Source: Flavobacterium sp. (GTDB lineage: Bacteria > Bacteroidota > Bacteroidia > Flavobacteriales > Flavobacteriaceae). From it: 64,000 nucleotides of DNA. The DNA lies in contig NZ_JAIXTJ010000056.1 of assembly GCF_027483985.1 (NCBI RefSeq), positions 62,001 to 126,000 on the forward strand. The letters are read 5' to 3'. Within the stretch, counting starts at the first letter, position 1; each line of letters begins with the position of its first letter. The translations under genes were made by a program, and so were the position numbers. The notes below the pieces were generated by a model. That model had not been told where the DNA came from. It ran no database searches and worked only from the letters and a program-made list of their open reading frames with translations. This document shows, piece by piece, positions 26,885 to 37,352 of this stretch.

Positions 26885-27024
26885 TAGTTATAGCGTTGCA
26901 AGTTGTGGGATTTAAGTATTGACTTTTGCACTTCGACAAGCTCAGTGTAAAAAATTGATTTTTGACATTGAAATTGCCATTGAAATGGATTCCTTATATT
27001 TGTGCTCTAAAATTTACATTAATT

Positions 27025-27516
27025 ATGAAAAGAATTATTACATTATTACTTGTTTTATCGGCAAGTTTTGCAAATTCACAAGCGTTTAAAGGAAAGGGCG
27101 ATGTTAAATTTCAAGTTGGAGCTACAATGCAAGAATATGCTACAGGAATTGCAGCAACAGTTGATTTTGGTCTTGGAGAAAATATTTCTTACGGATTTTC
27201 AACTTCTTACTTATTGAATACAACAACCAAAGCTGGAACTCCAAAATTTGATGACAAGTTTGATGCCAAAGCACGTTTTAATGCCAACATTGGAAATGTA
27301 TTGAACATTAGTGATAAACTTGATGTTTATCCAGGTCTTGATTTAGGATTAAGAAATTTTGGTGCGCACCTTGGCGCAAGATATTTCTTTACAAATGGTT
27401 TTGGAATTTATACAGAAGCTGGAATTCCGTTAGCAAAATTTGATTCTAATGCTATTGGATATGAGCGTTTTAATAATCAGTTTGTTTTTCAAATTGGAGC
27501 GTCATTCAACTTATAA
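27025..27516 (+). CDS. Outer membrane protein, DUF6646-like (track ORF 26962..27516; start 27025)
   Basis: Signal peptide MKRIITLLLVLSASFANSQ and beta-barrel pattern ending in F-N-L. Confidence 0.75.
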   Translation: MKRIITLLLVLSASFANSQAFKGKGDVKFQVGATMQEYATGIAATVDFGLGENISYGFSTSYLLNTTTKAGTPKFDDKFDAKARFNANIGNVLNISDKLDVYPGLDLGLRNFGAHLGARYFFTNGFGIYTEAGIPLAKFDSNAIGYERFNNQFVFQIGASFNL

Positions 27517-27525
27517 TCTTATAAA

Positions 27526-28101
27526 ATGAGTGTAGTTACCGAAAAAAGATTAAAAGACAGAAGTGGTTCATTATGCGAAATTAGCGGAAGTAATGAAAAT
27601 TTGGTAGTCTATGTAGTAGAACCAAAAACTGAAGCTATTCCAGAAAATTCAATTTTAATTACAAAATCGTTAAGAGATCAAATTCTAAATCCAGAAACGA
27701 TGAATCCGAACGATTGGCGAGGTTTAAGCGACAGTATGTGGAACGAAAATCTTCCGGTTCAAATTGTTTCTTGGCGCATGCATGCACGTTTAAAAAACAA
27801 TGACATGCTAGAAATGATGTATCTTGATGAAGATGCTCTCGAATGGGCGAAAGCCACAGGCGAAGCAGATGATGATGAAGGTAAACTTATTCACAAAGAT
27901 TCAAACGGAAACATTTTGAAAGATGGTGATTCGGTAGTTTTAATAAAAGATTTAGATGTAAAAGGCGCTACTTTCACTGCAAAACGTGGTGCTGCTGTTC
28001 ACAATATAAAATTGGTTTGGGATGATGTAAACCTAATTGAAGGACGCGTTGAAAACCAAAGTATTTTTATTCTAACGCAATACGTTAAGAAGACGAAATA
28101 A
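27526..28101 (+). CDS. PhnA domain protein
   Basis: C-terminal DSNGNILKDGDSVVLIKDLDVKGATFTAKRGAAVHNIKLVWDDVNLIEGRVENQSIFILTQYVKK. Confidence 0.9.
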   Translation: MSVVTEKRLKDRSGSLCEISGSNENLVVYVVEPKTEAIPENSILITKSLRDQILNPETMNPNDWRGLSDSMWNENLPVQIVSWRMHARLKNNDMLEMMYLDEDALEWAKATGEADDDEGKLIHKDSNGNILKDGDSVVLIKDLDVKGATFTAKRGAAVHNIKLVWDDVNLIEGRVENQSIFILTQYVKKTK

Positions 28102-28301
28102 GTGGTGATGAGTGATTAGTGATTAGTAATTAGTGATTAGTGATTAGTGATTAGTGATGAGTGATGAGTGATGAGTGATTAGTGATGAGTGATGAGTGAT
28201 GAGTGATGAGTGATGAGTGATGAGTGATGAGTGATGAGTGATGAGTGATGAGTGATTAGTGATGAGTGATTAGTGATTAGTGATTAGTGATTAGTGATTA
28301 G
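28102..28301. repeat. Heptanucleotide tandem repeat AGTGATK (about 28 units)
   Basis: Direct reading: (AGTGATT/AGTGATG)n between phnA-like gene and its terminator. Confidence 0.95.
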
Positions 28302-28310
28302 CAAAAATAA

Positions 28311-28347
28311 AAAAGTGATTAGTTGTAAACCAACTAATCACTTTTTA
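28311..28347. terminator. Hairpin AAAAGTGATTAGTTG-TAAAC-CAACTAATCACTTTT between convergent genes
   Basis: Perfect inverted repeat with A/T tails. Confidence 0.75.
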
Positions 28348-28369
28348 CTTTTAACTAATTACTTAAAGA

Positions 28370-29923
28370 TTATAAATCAAATTTAATTCCTTGCGCCAAT
28401 GGCAATTGATCTGAATAGTTGATTGTATTGGTTTGTCTTCTCATGTATACTTTCCAAGAATCTGAACCCGATTCTCTTCCGCCACCAGTTTCTTTTTCAC
28501 CACCAAAAGCACCACCAATTTCAGCACCTGAAGTTCCGATATTTACATTGGCAATTCCACAATCTGAACCAGCAAACGATAAGAATTTTTCAGCTTCTTT
28601 CATTTCGTTAGTCATAATTGCAGACGATAATCCTTGAGCAACACCATTTTGCTTTTCAATAGCATTTTCAACTTCGCCACTGTATTTCATTAAATATAAA
28701 ATTGGTGCAAAAGTTTCGTGTTGCACGATTTCAAACGAGTTTTCAGCTTCAATAATGGCTGGTTTTACATAACAACCCGATTCGTATCCTTCGCCAGAAA
28801 GTACGCCACCTTCAACCAATACTTTTCCACCTTCAGCTTTTGCTTTTTCAATGGCTGCTAAATAAGTGTTTACAGCATCAGTATCAATTAATGGACCGAT
28901 ATGATTTTTTTGATCTAATGGATTTCCAATAGTCAATTGACCATAAGCACCAACGATTGCATCTCTCACTTTATCATAAACACTTTCGTGGATGATTAAT
29001 CTTCTAGTTGAAGTACAACGTTGACCGGCAGTTCCAACAGCACCAAAAACAGCACCAGGAACAACCACTTTTAAATCGGCTGATGGTGTAATAATGATTG
29101 CATTATTTCCGCCTAATTCCAATAAAGATTTTCCGAAACGTTGTGCCACTGTTGCACCAACAATTCTTCCCATTCTTGTTGAACCTGTTGCAGAAATTAA
29201 AGGAATTCTAACATCTGTAGTCATCATTTCTCCTACTTTATAATCACCATTGATGATACAAGAAATACCTTCTGGTAAATTATTGGCTTTTAGAACTTCA
29301 GCAATAATATTTTGACAAGCAATTGAACATAAAGGTGCTTTTTCAGAAGCTTTCCAAACACAAACATCACCACAAATCCACGCTAAAGCCGTATTCCAAG
29401 ACCAAACAGCAACTGGAAAATTAAATGCAGAAATAATTCCAACAACACCAATTGGATGCCATTGTTCTCTCATAACGTGACCTGGACGCTCAGATGGAAT
29501 AGTTTGTCCGTTTAATTGACGTGATAAACCTACTGCAAAATCGCAGATATCAATCATTTCTTGAACTTCACCATATCCTTCTTGCAATGATTTTCCCATT
29601 TCATAAGAAACTAACTTTCCTAATGGTTCTTTCAATTCTCTTAATTTATTTCCAAACTGACGTACAATCTCTCCACGTTGTGGTGCAGGCATTGCTCTAA
29701 AAGTAAGGAAAGCAGCTGTTGCAGTTTGCATTACTTTTTCATAATCTTCTGCCGTAGTTGTTTTTACTTTTCCAATAAGTTGACCATCAACTGGCGAATA
29801 ACTTTCGATAATTTCACCATTTGAAAAATGATTATTCCCTGTAGAAGTTCCGTCGTTTATGGCTTTTATACCTAGAATTTCTAATGCTTCGGTCATACCG
29901 AATTGTTGCGCAATTGTTGACAT
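28370..29923 (-). CDS. Aldehyde dehydrogenase, ALDH7/aminoadipate-semialdehyde dehydrogenase type
   Basis: LLELGGNNAIIITP, GTAGQRCTSTRRL catalytic Cys, QHETFAPILYLMKY. Confidence 0.92.
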   Translation of the reverse strand: MSTIAQQFGMTEALEILGIKAINDGTSTGNNHFSNGEIIESYSPVDGQLIGKVKTTTAEDYEKVMQTATAAFLTFRAMPAPQRGEIVRQFGNKLRELKEPLGKLVSYEMGKSLQEGYGEVQEMIDICDFAVGLSRQLNGQTIPSERPGHVMREQWHPIGVVGIISAFNFPVAVWSWNTALAWICGDVCVWKASEKAPLCSIACQNIIAEVLKANNLPEGISCIINGDYKVGEMMTTDVRIPLISATGSTRMGRIVGATVAQRFGKSLLELGGNNAIIITPSADLKVVVPGAVFGAVGTAGQRCTSTRRLIIHESVYDKVRDAIVGAYGQLTIGNPLDQKNHIGPLIDTDAVNTYLAAIEKAKAEGGKVLVEGGVLSGEGYESGCYVKPAIIEAENSFEIVQHETFAPILYLMKYSGEVENAIEKQNGVAQGLSSAIMTNEMKEAEKFLSFAGSDCGIANVNIGTSGAEIGGAFGGEKETGGGRESGSDSWKVYMRRQTNTINYSDQLPLAQGIKFDL

Positions 29924-30054
29924 TATGTGTTTTTTATGTTTTATTTTTAAATTTTATACAAAAATAGTGGTTTTTTTTGAATATTTACGATAAAAGAGCA
30001 ATTGGAACAACATTACTAGAATCAATAAAAATCTAAAGTTAAACTTCGGTAATT

Positions 30055-30594
30055 TTACTTTTTATCTACAAATCTAGCATCCGTTTCCATTGTAGTTCCG
30101 CATTTATCGCAAGTTCGTAGCGCTTCCGAATTATAAAAATGCTTGAAGTGTGCAAGAAAATCAGTTTCGATGTTATGAAGTTCAAAATAGACTTCATACA
30201 ATTTATGATTACAATGATCACAAAACCATAATAATCCGTCAGGAATATTTTGACCTACTCTTTTACGTTCAACGACTAATCCGATAGAACCTTCTGAACG
30301 AGATGGAGAATGCGGCACTTTGGCAGGTAATAAAAACATATCTCCTGCTGCAAGTTTCATTGCTTTCTTTTCGCCATCTTCTTGCACATAAACGGTAATC
30401 TCACCTTCAAGTTGAAAATATAATTCTTCAGTTTCATTGTAATGAAAATCCTTACGGGCATTTGGTCCAGCAACAATCATCACTATATAATCGCCAGAAT
30501 CAACATATAAATTTTTGTTACCAACTGGCGGTTTTAATAAGTGTCGGTTTTCATCAATCCATTGGTTGAGGTTGAATGGTTTTTGTATTGACAT
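30055..30594 (-). CDS. 3-hydroxyanthranilate 3,4-dioxygenase
   Basis: FNLNQWIDENRHLLKPPVGNKNLY, GPNARKDFHYNETEELYFQLEG, C-terminal CDHCNHKLYEVYF and CDKCGT rubredoxin-like Cys pairs. Confidence 0.94.
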   Translation of the reverse strand: MSIQKPFNLNQWIDENRHLLKPPVGNKNLYVDSGDYIVMIVAGPNARKDFHYNETEELYFQLEGEITVYVQEDGEKKAMKLAAGDMFLLPAKVPHSPSRSEGSIGLVVERKRVGQNIPDGLLWFCDHCNHKLYEVYFELHNIETDFLAHFKHFYNSEALRTCDKCGTTMETDARFVDKK

Positions 30595-30662
30595 AATTCT
30601 TTAAAATTTATAACACGAAATTACTAAATAAAAAAAGGTTAGCGTGAACTAACCTTGATTTT

Positions 30663-31778
30663 TTAATTTAATTGTTTTATCAAATAGATATAGACCGGAA
30701 AGTGATCACTAAATCCGGGTTCGCTTGAATTATTTCTTAGCGGATATCCTTTGTATTGTCCTGTAGTTTGAATGAGGAATGGCTTATTGTAGATTCCTGC
30801 TTTCCAATATCTGAAAGAAGTATAATCATTTCGAGTAAAAGGTTCAGAAACCATAATTTGATCAAAAATATCACCAGAATCTCTGTAGAATAATGTTGCA
30901 TTTCCGTCTTTAGCCATTTGCTCAAAAGGATTGTAAATATCACCAGACGATTTCAATTCTGATTTTTTTAGCTTAGCACCAATTCCAACTTTTACGCTTT
31001 TATTATAAGAACCATCGTTTAAATCACCCATTGTAATAATCTTAGCATTAGGGTTGATTTTCACTAATGAATCAATGATTTTTCTGTTTAATGCGCCAGC
31101 AGCTTCTCTAAAAGGCGAACTTTTTTTCTCACCACCAGAACGTGATGGCCAGTGATTCACAATAATATTTACTTCTTCACCATCTAAAAATCCGGTTACT
31201 AACAATTGATCACGAGTATAAACTCTTTCTGAACTATTATCAAGAACAACAGCATCGTCAGTTTCTTCACCTTTGTCTTTTTTATCTTCTTTTCCTTGTT
31301 GGTTTTTATAAATTAATAACGGAATATTAGCATAGCTTGTTGGTTTAAAGTGTTTTTTCTGATAAAGTAACGCAACATCAATTCCTCTTTTGTCAGGAGA
31401 ATCGAAATGAACAATGCCATAATCACGATTAATAAGTTTAGGTTGTTTTACTAAATCTTCTAAAACCAATCGGTTTTCAATTTCGCAACCACCAATAAAT
31501 GTAGGAGAATTATTGGGATTTTCGCCCGTTCCAATTTCTGAAAGAACACGTGCTAAATTATCAAGTTTCTTTTTATACTTTTTCCCTGTCCAATTCATTG
31601 CACCGTTAACTAACCATTCTTCATCGTTATTTGGTCCGTTTATAGTATCAAACAAGTTCTCGAAGTTGTAAAAAGCCACTGTATGAATAATATACTTTTT
31701 TGTTTGTGCATTTGCTGTCAATGTTGCGAATAACACAACGAAAACGGCAATTAAGTTTTTAATTTTCATTTTAACCAT
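30663..31778 (-). CDS. Secreted endonuclease/exonuclease/phosphatase family protein
   Basis: YNFENLFDT, NHWPSRSGGE, TMGDLND, GFSDHFPVYIYL EEP motifs with signal peptide. Confidence 0.9.
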   Translation of the reverse strand: MVKMKIKNLIAVFVVLFATLTANAQTKKYIIHTVAFYNFENLFDTINGPNNDEEWLVNGAMNWTGKKYKKKLDNLARVLSEIGTGENPNNSPTFIGGCEIENRLVLEDLVKQPKLINRDYGIVHFDSPDKRGIDVALLYQKKHFKPTSYANIPLLIYKNQQGKEDKKDKGEETDDAVVLDNSSERVYTRDQLLVTGFLDGEEVNIIVNHWPSRSGGEKKSSPFREAAGALNRKIIDSLVKINPNAKIITMGDLNDGSYNKSVKVGIGAKLKKSELKSSGDIYNPFEQMAKDGNATLFYRDSGDIFDQIMVSEPFTRNDYTSFRYWKAGIYNKPFLIQTTGQYKGYPLRNNSSEPGFSDHFPVYIYLIKQLN

Positions 31779-31907
31779 ATTAATTAATTATGAAGTTTAA
31801 TACAAACTTCGCACCAAAAGTAAATAATATTATTAAAAGATGTACATTTGCGGGCTGTTAAGTTTTTATTAACACTTAGCAAAAAGAAAATTAATTTAAT
31901 TCAATTT

Positions 31908-34712
31908 ATGAAAAAACTTGTCATTAGTATGTTGTTTGTGATGCAAGTGTGTTTTACGTTTGCTCAAACTGGTACAGGAATTTCTGGTAAAGTTGTAGAC
32001 TCAAAAACACAAAAACCATTACAAAATGTTGTTGCCACTATTCAGAACAGTAATTTAACTGAGATTACAGATGCTGAAGGTAAATTTATGTTTAAATCAG
32101 TTACTGCTGGTTCGCAATTATTGGTAGTTAAAAGCGACGGTTACAAAGACCAATTACTATCATTAGAGGTTGAACAAGGAAAAATTTTAGAACTAGGTGT
32201 TGTTGTTTTAGAAGAAGATGTTACTGAAGAACAACAATTAAGTTTAGTTACGATCACTGATAATGATTTAGGTGACGACAACAGTGGTTCAGAAAGTACT
32301 TCTGGACTTCTTCAAGCTTCGAGAGATGCTTTTCAACAAGCTGCGGCCTTCAATTGGGGTCAAGCAAGATTTAGAATTAGAGGTTTAGATAATGAAAATG
32401 CTACTACTATGATTAATGGTGTAGTAATGAATAAAATATACGACGGTAGACCACAATGGGGAAATTGGGGTGGATTAAATGATGCTACTCGTAATCAAGA
32501 ATTTACAATGGGTTCTGCACCATCAGATTATACTTTTGGTGGAATTTTAGGTACACAAGAAATTAACACTAGAGCTTCCTTATATAGAAAAGGTTCAAGA
32601 GTTTCATTTTCTGGAACTAACACCAACTACAGTTGGAGAACAATGGGAACACACGTTTCAGGAATGAACAAAGACGGTTGGGCTTATGTACTTTCGGCTT
32701 CAAGAAGATGGGCTCAAGAAGGTTACTTTGAAGGAACGGACTATAGCGCTAACTCTGTGTTTGTAAGTGTTGAAAAGAAAATTAACGAAAAACACTCGTT
32801 AAACTTCACTTCTATTTATGCTGAAAACAGCCGTGGAAGAAACTCACCTAATACTGACGAGGTAAATAGACTTGCTGGTTTCCGTTATAACTCTTATTGG
32901 GGTTACCAAGACGGAAAAAAACGTAACTCTAGAGATAGAGATGTAACTGAGCCAATATTAATGTTAAACCACTTCTGGAAAGTTTCTGATAAAACTAACA
33001 TTACTAGTGGTATTACGCACCAATATGGTAAAATTGGAAGCAGCAGAATTGATAATCAAGGTGCTGATAATCCAGATCCAACTTATTACAGAAATTTACC
33101 AAGTTACTATACTTCATTATGGAATCCAGATGATTATACTGATTTTCAAGGTGATGATCCTGCAAATATTGCTTTAGCAGCAAATGCTAAATTCTTAAAC
33201 AACAGACAATTAAATTGGAATGAATTATATCAAACCAACTTATCAACTGCTGATGGTCATAGTGCTTATATTTTATATGAAGATAGAACCGATGATAAAC
33301 TTTGGACAGCAAACTCTGTAATTAGTTCACAATTGGCAGATAATATTGTTTTAAATGCTGGTGGAACATTCAAGAGCTTGAGATCTCATAACTTTGCAAA
33401 TGTTTTAGACTTACTTGGTGGTCAATTTTATGAAGATTACGACAATTTCCAAGTAGGAGACGAGCAACAATCTGATTTAAACAACCCTAACAGAAGAGTT
33501 GGTGTTGGTGAAAAATTTGGTTACAACTACAACCTTTATGCTACTACTTATGATGCTTTTACACAATTCAAATTCACTTACAAAAAAGTAGATTTTTATT
33601 TAGCTCAAACGTATACTAAAAACCAATACCAAAGAGAAGGTTTATACAAAAACGGATTATATCCAACGAATTCATTTGGTAAAGGAGATAAAATTTCTTT
33701 TGAAAACTTCGGATTTAAAGGAGGTTTAACTTACAAAATTACAGGTAGACATTTCTTGAACTTCAACGGAGCTTATTTAACAAAAGCGCCTTCTATGAGA
33801 AATGTGTTTCCAAATGCTAGATTAAATAACAATACGACTTTAGGCATCGAAAACGAAAATATTTCTAGTGTTGATGCAAGTTACATTATTAGAACTCCTA
33901 AGTTCAAATCTAGAATAACGGCATATATGTCAAACATTAAAAATGCTACTGAAACTTCATTCTTCTTTGGTGAAGGTATTTTTGATGATGATAATGGTGA
34001 TGGTGGTGATGCCTTTGTTGCTGAAACAGTTACAAATATTGAAAAAAGAAATATTGGTGTAGAATTAGGTATGGAATACCAAATTACTTCAACAATTAAG
34101 CTATCATTAAACGGAGCATATGGAGAATATACTTACAACAATAATCCTAATGTTGTGTTAAATAATGACAATTTAGCTTCACCAACAAACACAAATCCTA
34201 TCATTGATTTTGGACAAGCTAATTTAAAAGGATACAGATTATCTGGCGGACCACAAACAGCTGCTTCATTTGGTATTGAGTACCGTGACCCTAAATTTTG
34301 GTGGATTGGCGCTAACGCTAATTATTTAGCAAATAATTACCTTGATGTTTCAGCATTGCTTAGAACACAAAACTTTTTTAGAAACCCTCAAGATAATGAA
34401 GGATTGGCTTTTCCAGAAGCAACTAACGAAAGAGCTAAAGAATTGCTAAAACAAAAAGAATTTAATAACTTTACTTTAGTTAATTTAACTGGAGGTAAAT
34501 CTTGGAGAATAAAAGGAAATACCTACGGATTCTTTGCGTCATTAAATAATGTTTTTGATATCCAGTACAAAACTGGTGGATTTGAACAAGCAAGAAATGC
34601 GAATTTTAGAGAAGTAAATCAAGATGTTTCTAGCGGAACACCTGCATTTGCACCAAAATATTTTTACGGTTTCGGAAGATCATACTTCTTAAATCTTTAT
34701 GTAAACTTTTAA
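31908..34712 (+). CDS. TonB-dependent receptor with carboxypeptidase-like regulatory domain (track start 31848)
   Basis: Signal peptide; GTGISGKVVDSKTQKPLQNVVATIQ; FRIRGLDNENATTMINGVVMN plug; C-terminal YFLNLYVNF. Confidence 0.92.
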   Translation: MKKLVISMLFVMQVCFTFAQTGTGISGKVVDSKTQKPLQNVVATIQNSNLTEITDAEGKFMFKSVTAGSQLLVVKSDGYKDQLLSLEVEQGKILELGVVVLEEDVTEEQQLSLVTITDNDLGDDNSGSESTSGLLQASRDAFQQAAAFNWGQARFRIRGLDNENATTMINGVVMNKIYDGRPQWGNWGGLNDATRNQEFTMGSAPSDYTFGGILGTQEINTRASLYRKGSRVSFSGTNTNYSWRTMGTHVSGMNKDGWAYVLSASRRWAQEGYFEGTDYSANSVFVSVEKKINEKHSLNFTSIYAENSRGRNSPNTDEVNRLAGFRYNSYWGYQDGKKRNSRDRDVTEPILMLNHFWKVSDKTNITSGITHQYGKIGSSRIDNQGADNPDPTYYRNLPSYYTSLWNPDDYTDFQGDDPANIALAANAKFLNNRQLNWNELYQTNLSTADGHSAYILYEDRTDDKLWTANSVISSQLADNIVLNAGGTFKSLRSHNFANVLDLLGGQFYEDYDNFQVGDEQQSDLNNPNRRVGVGEKFGYNYNLYATTYDAFTQFKFTYKKVDFYLAQTYTKNQYQREGLYKNGLYPTNSFGKGDKISFENFGFKGGLTYKITGRHFLNFNGAYLTKAPSMRNVFPNARLNNNTTLGIENENISSVDASYIIRTPKFKSRITAYMSNIKNATETSFFFGEGIFDDDNGDGGDAFVAETVTNIEKRNIGVELGMEYQITSTIKLSLNGAYGEYTYNNNPNVVLNNDNLASPTNTNPIIDFGQANLKGYRLSGGPQTAASFGIEYRDPKFWWIGANANYLANNYLDVSALLRTQNFFRNPQDNEGLAFPEATNERAKELLKQKEFNNFTLVNLTGGKSWRIKGNTYGFFASLNNVFDIQYKTGGFEQARNANFREVNQDVSSGTPAFAPKYFYGFGRSYFLNLYVNF

Positions 34713-34724
34713 TAAAATACCGTT

Positions 34725-35339
34725 ATGAAAAAAACAATTTTATCACTTTTTGGAATTTTGGCGATAGCTACATTCACAGCTTGTTCTCCAGAAGAAGACA
34801 TTAAAAATCCAGATTTTCAACCTTACAAATTATTTGAAGATTTTACTTCAAATAGTACTGACGGCGCAGCAATTAGCCTTGCTGGATGGACAAATTTTGC
34901 TGAAGCAGGAACTGTAAAATGGAATCAAGGTATTTATTTTTCAGATAAATATGCTGAATTTAATACGTTTCAATCAGGTCAACCTACCAATATTGGTTGG
35001 TTAGTTTCTCCTAAAATTAGTGTTGATGCAAGTTCAAAATTAGCTTTTGATGTGGCTCAAGCTTATGTATCAACTCCGGCTAATTCAATAGACTTGTTGA
35101 TTTCAACAGACTTTGATGGAACTAATGTAACAGCAGCTAACTGGACCGTATTAAATTTTACTAAACCAGCTTTGAGCTTTGATACTAACTTTGACTTTTT
35201 TAGTTCAGGTTTAATCGATTTATCGGCTTATGCAGACAAAAATGTCTATTTAGCTTTTAGAGTAAAAGGTTCTGGAACTAACACAACTTTAGACGGAACT
35301 TATGAAATTGATAACGTTAGAATTATTAATAAAAATTAA
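34725..35339 (+). CDS. Lipoprotein, choice-of-anchor J/DUF5017-like
   Basis: Lipobox TFTACSPEED; KLFEDFTSNSTDGAAISLAGWTNFAEAGTVKW and C-terminal YEIDNVRI. Confidence 0.8.
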   Translation: MKKTILSLFGILAIATFTACSPEEDIKNPDFQPYKLFEDFTSNSTDGAAISLAGWTNFAEAGTVKWNQGIYFSDKYAEFNTFQSGQPTNIGWLVSPKISVDASSKLAFDVAQAYVSTPANSIDLLISTDFDGTNVTAANWTVLNFTKPALSFDTNFDFFSSGLIDLSAYADKNVYLAFRVKGSGTNTTLDGTYEIDNVRIINKN

Positions 35340-35351
35340 TAGAAAAACACA

Positions 35352-36731
35352 ATGAAAAACAGAATTTTTAAAAATCTATTGGCTTTAGTTCTGACAACTG
35401 GATTATTATCGAGCTGCGTTAATGATGATTCTTATGGCGTTCCTGATAATACGCTAACAACTTATGAATTAACACCTACTAAAGCAGTTAATCAAATAGT
35501 AGCAACTTCAACACCTACTCTTTATACAGCAGATGATATTATTGAAGCTTACGTTACTTCTAGTGACGAAAAAGGAACATTTTATAAATCAATTTCTTTT
35601 CAAGATCTAAAAAATACCGCAACTTCAATTAAAGGATTTAGTGTTCCTTTGAACATTACAACTTTATATGGTAAAGGTTTTACTCCAGGTAGAAAAGTAT
35701 ACATCAAACTAAAAGGTCTTTATGTAGCTAACGTATTTGGTTCATTACAAATCGGAAGTTTATTCGAAGGTGGAATTGGTAGAATTGGTGAAGATGTTTG
35801 GCAAAACCACTTGTTTCCATCACCAACTATCGTACCTGAAAGCGAATTAGTGAGAACATTTAGTTTAAGTAATGCTTACACTGATGTTAATCAAAATACT
35901 TTAGTTGATTTAACTCCTGTTCAATTTGACGAAAGTTCTATTAACAGAACTTATTATGATGTAGATTCTGGTGGTGGCGCAACAAATCACGCAATTATTG
36001 CTACAACAGGTGGAACAAGCAGAATTTTAAGAATGAGTAGCTTTTGTCCTTTTTCTGGTAAAACTGTACCATCAGGAAGCGGAACTATTAGAGGTGTTGT
36101 AACTAAGTACAATTCAGACTTTCAATTTATTGTTAGATATGAAAATGATTTTAAATTAAGCAGTCCTAGAGTTGATGTTTTCCCTCCAATTGTTGGTAAT
36201 GCAATTCAATACTTAGGTGCGTTTACAGAAAATTTTGAAAGTTATACTGCAGGTTCGGCAACAACCGGACAAAATAACTTTCCTAAATATGTAAATGACC
36301 CAGTTGTTGGTTCAAAAACTTGGAGAACAAGATCATCAAGCGGTACTAAGTATATTGAGATGTCTTCATTTGGTAATCCTGTTGAAAATAACAGAACATT
36401 ATTCGTTGTTCCTGTTGATATGACCGCTGCGAATACTTTATCATTTAAAACTAGAACAAATTTCTATAATGGGGAAACTTTAAAAGTTTATTACAGTACA
36501 AACTATGTTCCTGGTTCACCAATAAGTTCAGCAACATTAGTAAACATTACTTCGAATTTTGCTTTTTCTACAGCAAACACTTCAACTGCTACGTTTACAA
36601 ATAGTGGATCTTATGCTATTCCAACTTCAGTAACTGGAAATGGATTTTTCATCTTTGAATACACTGGTTCAGGATTATCAAGTCCTGCACTTACTACGAA
36701 TATGCAAATAGATGATATCGTTGTAAATTAA
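35352..36731 (+). CDS. Lipoprotein, DUF5689-like
   Basis: Lipobox LLSSCVNDD; DDIIEAYVTSSDEKGTFYKSISFQD OB-like region; choice-of-anchor C-terminal domain. Confidence 0.8.
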   Translation: MKNRIFKNLLALVLTTGLLSSCVNDDSYGVPDNTLTTYELTPTKAVNQIVATSTPTLYTADDIIEAYVTSSDEKGTFYKSISFQDLKNTATSIKGFSVPLNITTLYGKGFTPGRKVYIKLKGLYVANVFGSLQIGSLFEGGIGRIGEDVWQNHLFPSPTIVPESELVRTFSLSNAYTDVNQNTLVDLTPVQFDESSINRTYYDVDSGGGATNHAIIATTGGTSRILRMSSFCPFSGKTVPSGSGTIRGVVTKYNSDFQFIVRYENDFKLSSPRVDVFPPIVGNAIQYLGAFTENFESYTAGSATTGQNNFPKYVNDPVVGSKTWRTRSSSGTKYIEMSSFGNPVENNRTLFVVPVDMTAANTLSFKTRTNFYNGETLKVYYSTNYVPGSPISSATLVNITSNFAFSTANTSTATFTNSGSYAIPTSVTGNGFFIFEYTGSGLSSPALTTNMQIDDIVVN

Positions 36732-36753
36732 TTTTTACAATATAAATTATATA

Positions 36754-36788
36754 AGAAGAGCTTCCAGATTTGGAAGCTCTTCTTTTTT
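36754..36788 (+). terminator. Rho-independent terminator
   Basis: AGAAGAGCTTCCAGATTTGGAAGCTCTTCTTTTTT. Confidence 0.85.
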
Positions 36789-36803
36789 GTCTAAAATAAG
36801 TAA

Positions 36804-37166
36804 TTATAAGTCCTCTTTTAAAAAACCTGCTTTTAAAATAGCTGTTGTATCTGTAACTTCATTAGAAAAATCAACTATAATCTTACTGGGGTCTTTTGAG
36901 GAGTAATCTACAACAAAAAACTTGTTTATTTTATCTTCGTAATTTTCTGGACAATTATAATATTTAGTTATATATAAAGAGTCTTTTACATGGTATTCAA
37001 TAAGACTTTTTTTTACTTTGAGCCTTCGTTGACATTCAATGAATTTACATATCGTTTGAGCTTTATTCTCTCTTATTTCCTTTAACATATCGCACCTTTT
37101 ATTTACTGCATATATTATGCAGTAAATAAATACAATAACTGGAATTGAATAAATAATTTTTTTCAT
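36804..37166 (-). CDS. Hypothetical small membrane-anchored protein
   Basis: 120 aa, N-terminal TM. Confidence 0.7.
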   Translation of the reverse strand: MKKIIYSIPVIVFIYCIIYAVNKRCDMLKEIRENKAQTICKFIECQRRLKVKKSLIEYHVKDSLYITKYYNCPENYEDKINKFFVVDYSSKDPSKIIVDFSNEVTDTTAILKAGFLKEDL

Positions 37167-37352
37167 TTTAAAAGATGATAGTGAATATTATTTAATGGCA
37201 AATTTATACAATAACGAAGTAGTATGAAATCTGAATTAAAACATAGAATTTAGCCGTTTTAAATTATGCTAATTAAACAACGTATGGTTCTTTTGTGTAC
37301 ATTATAATTTCCAAAACCAAAATCCGTTTATAACTATTTTTTATGAAGTACA

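Noticed and set aside
28102-28301. Heptad run considered as a CRISPR or replication origin iteron array
   Set aside because: No spacers, no rep/dnaA-box context; a simple minisatellite explains it.
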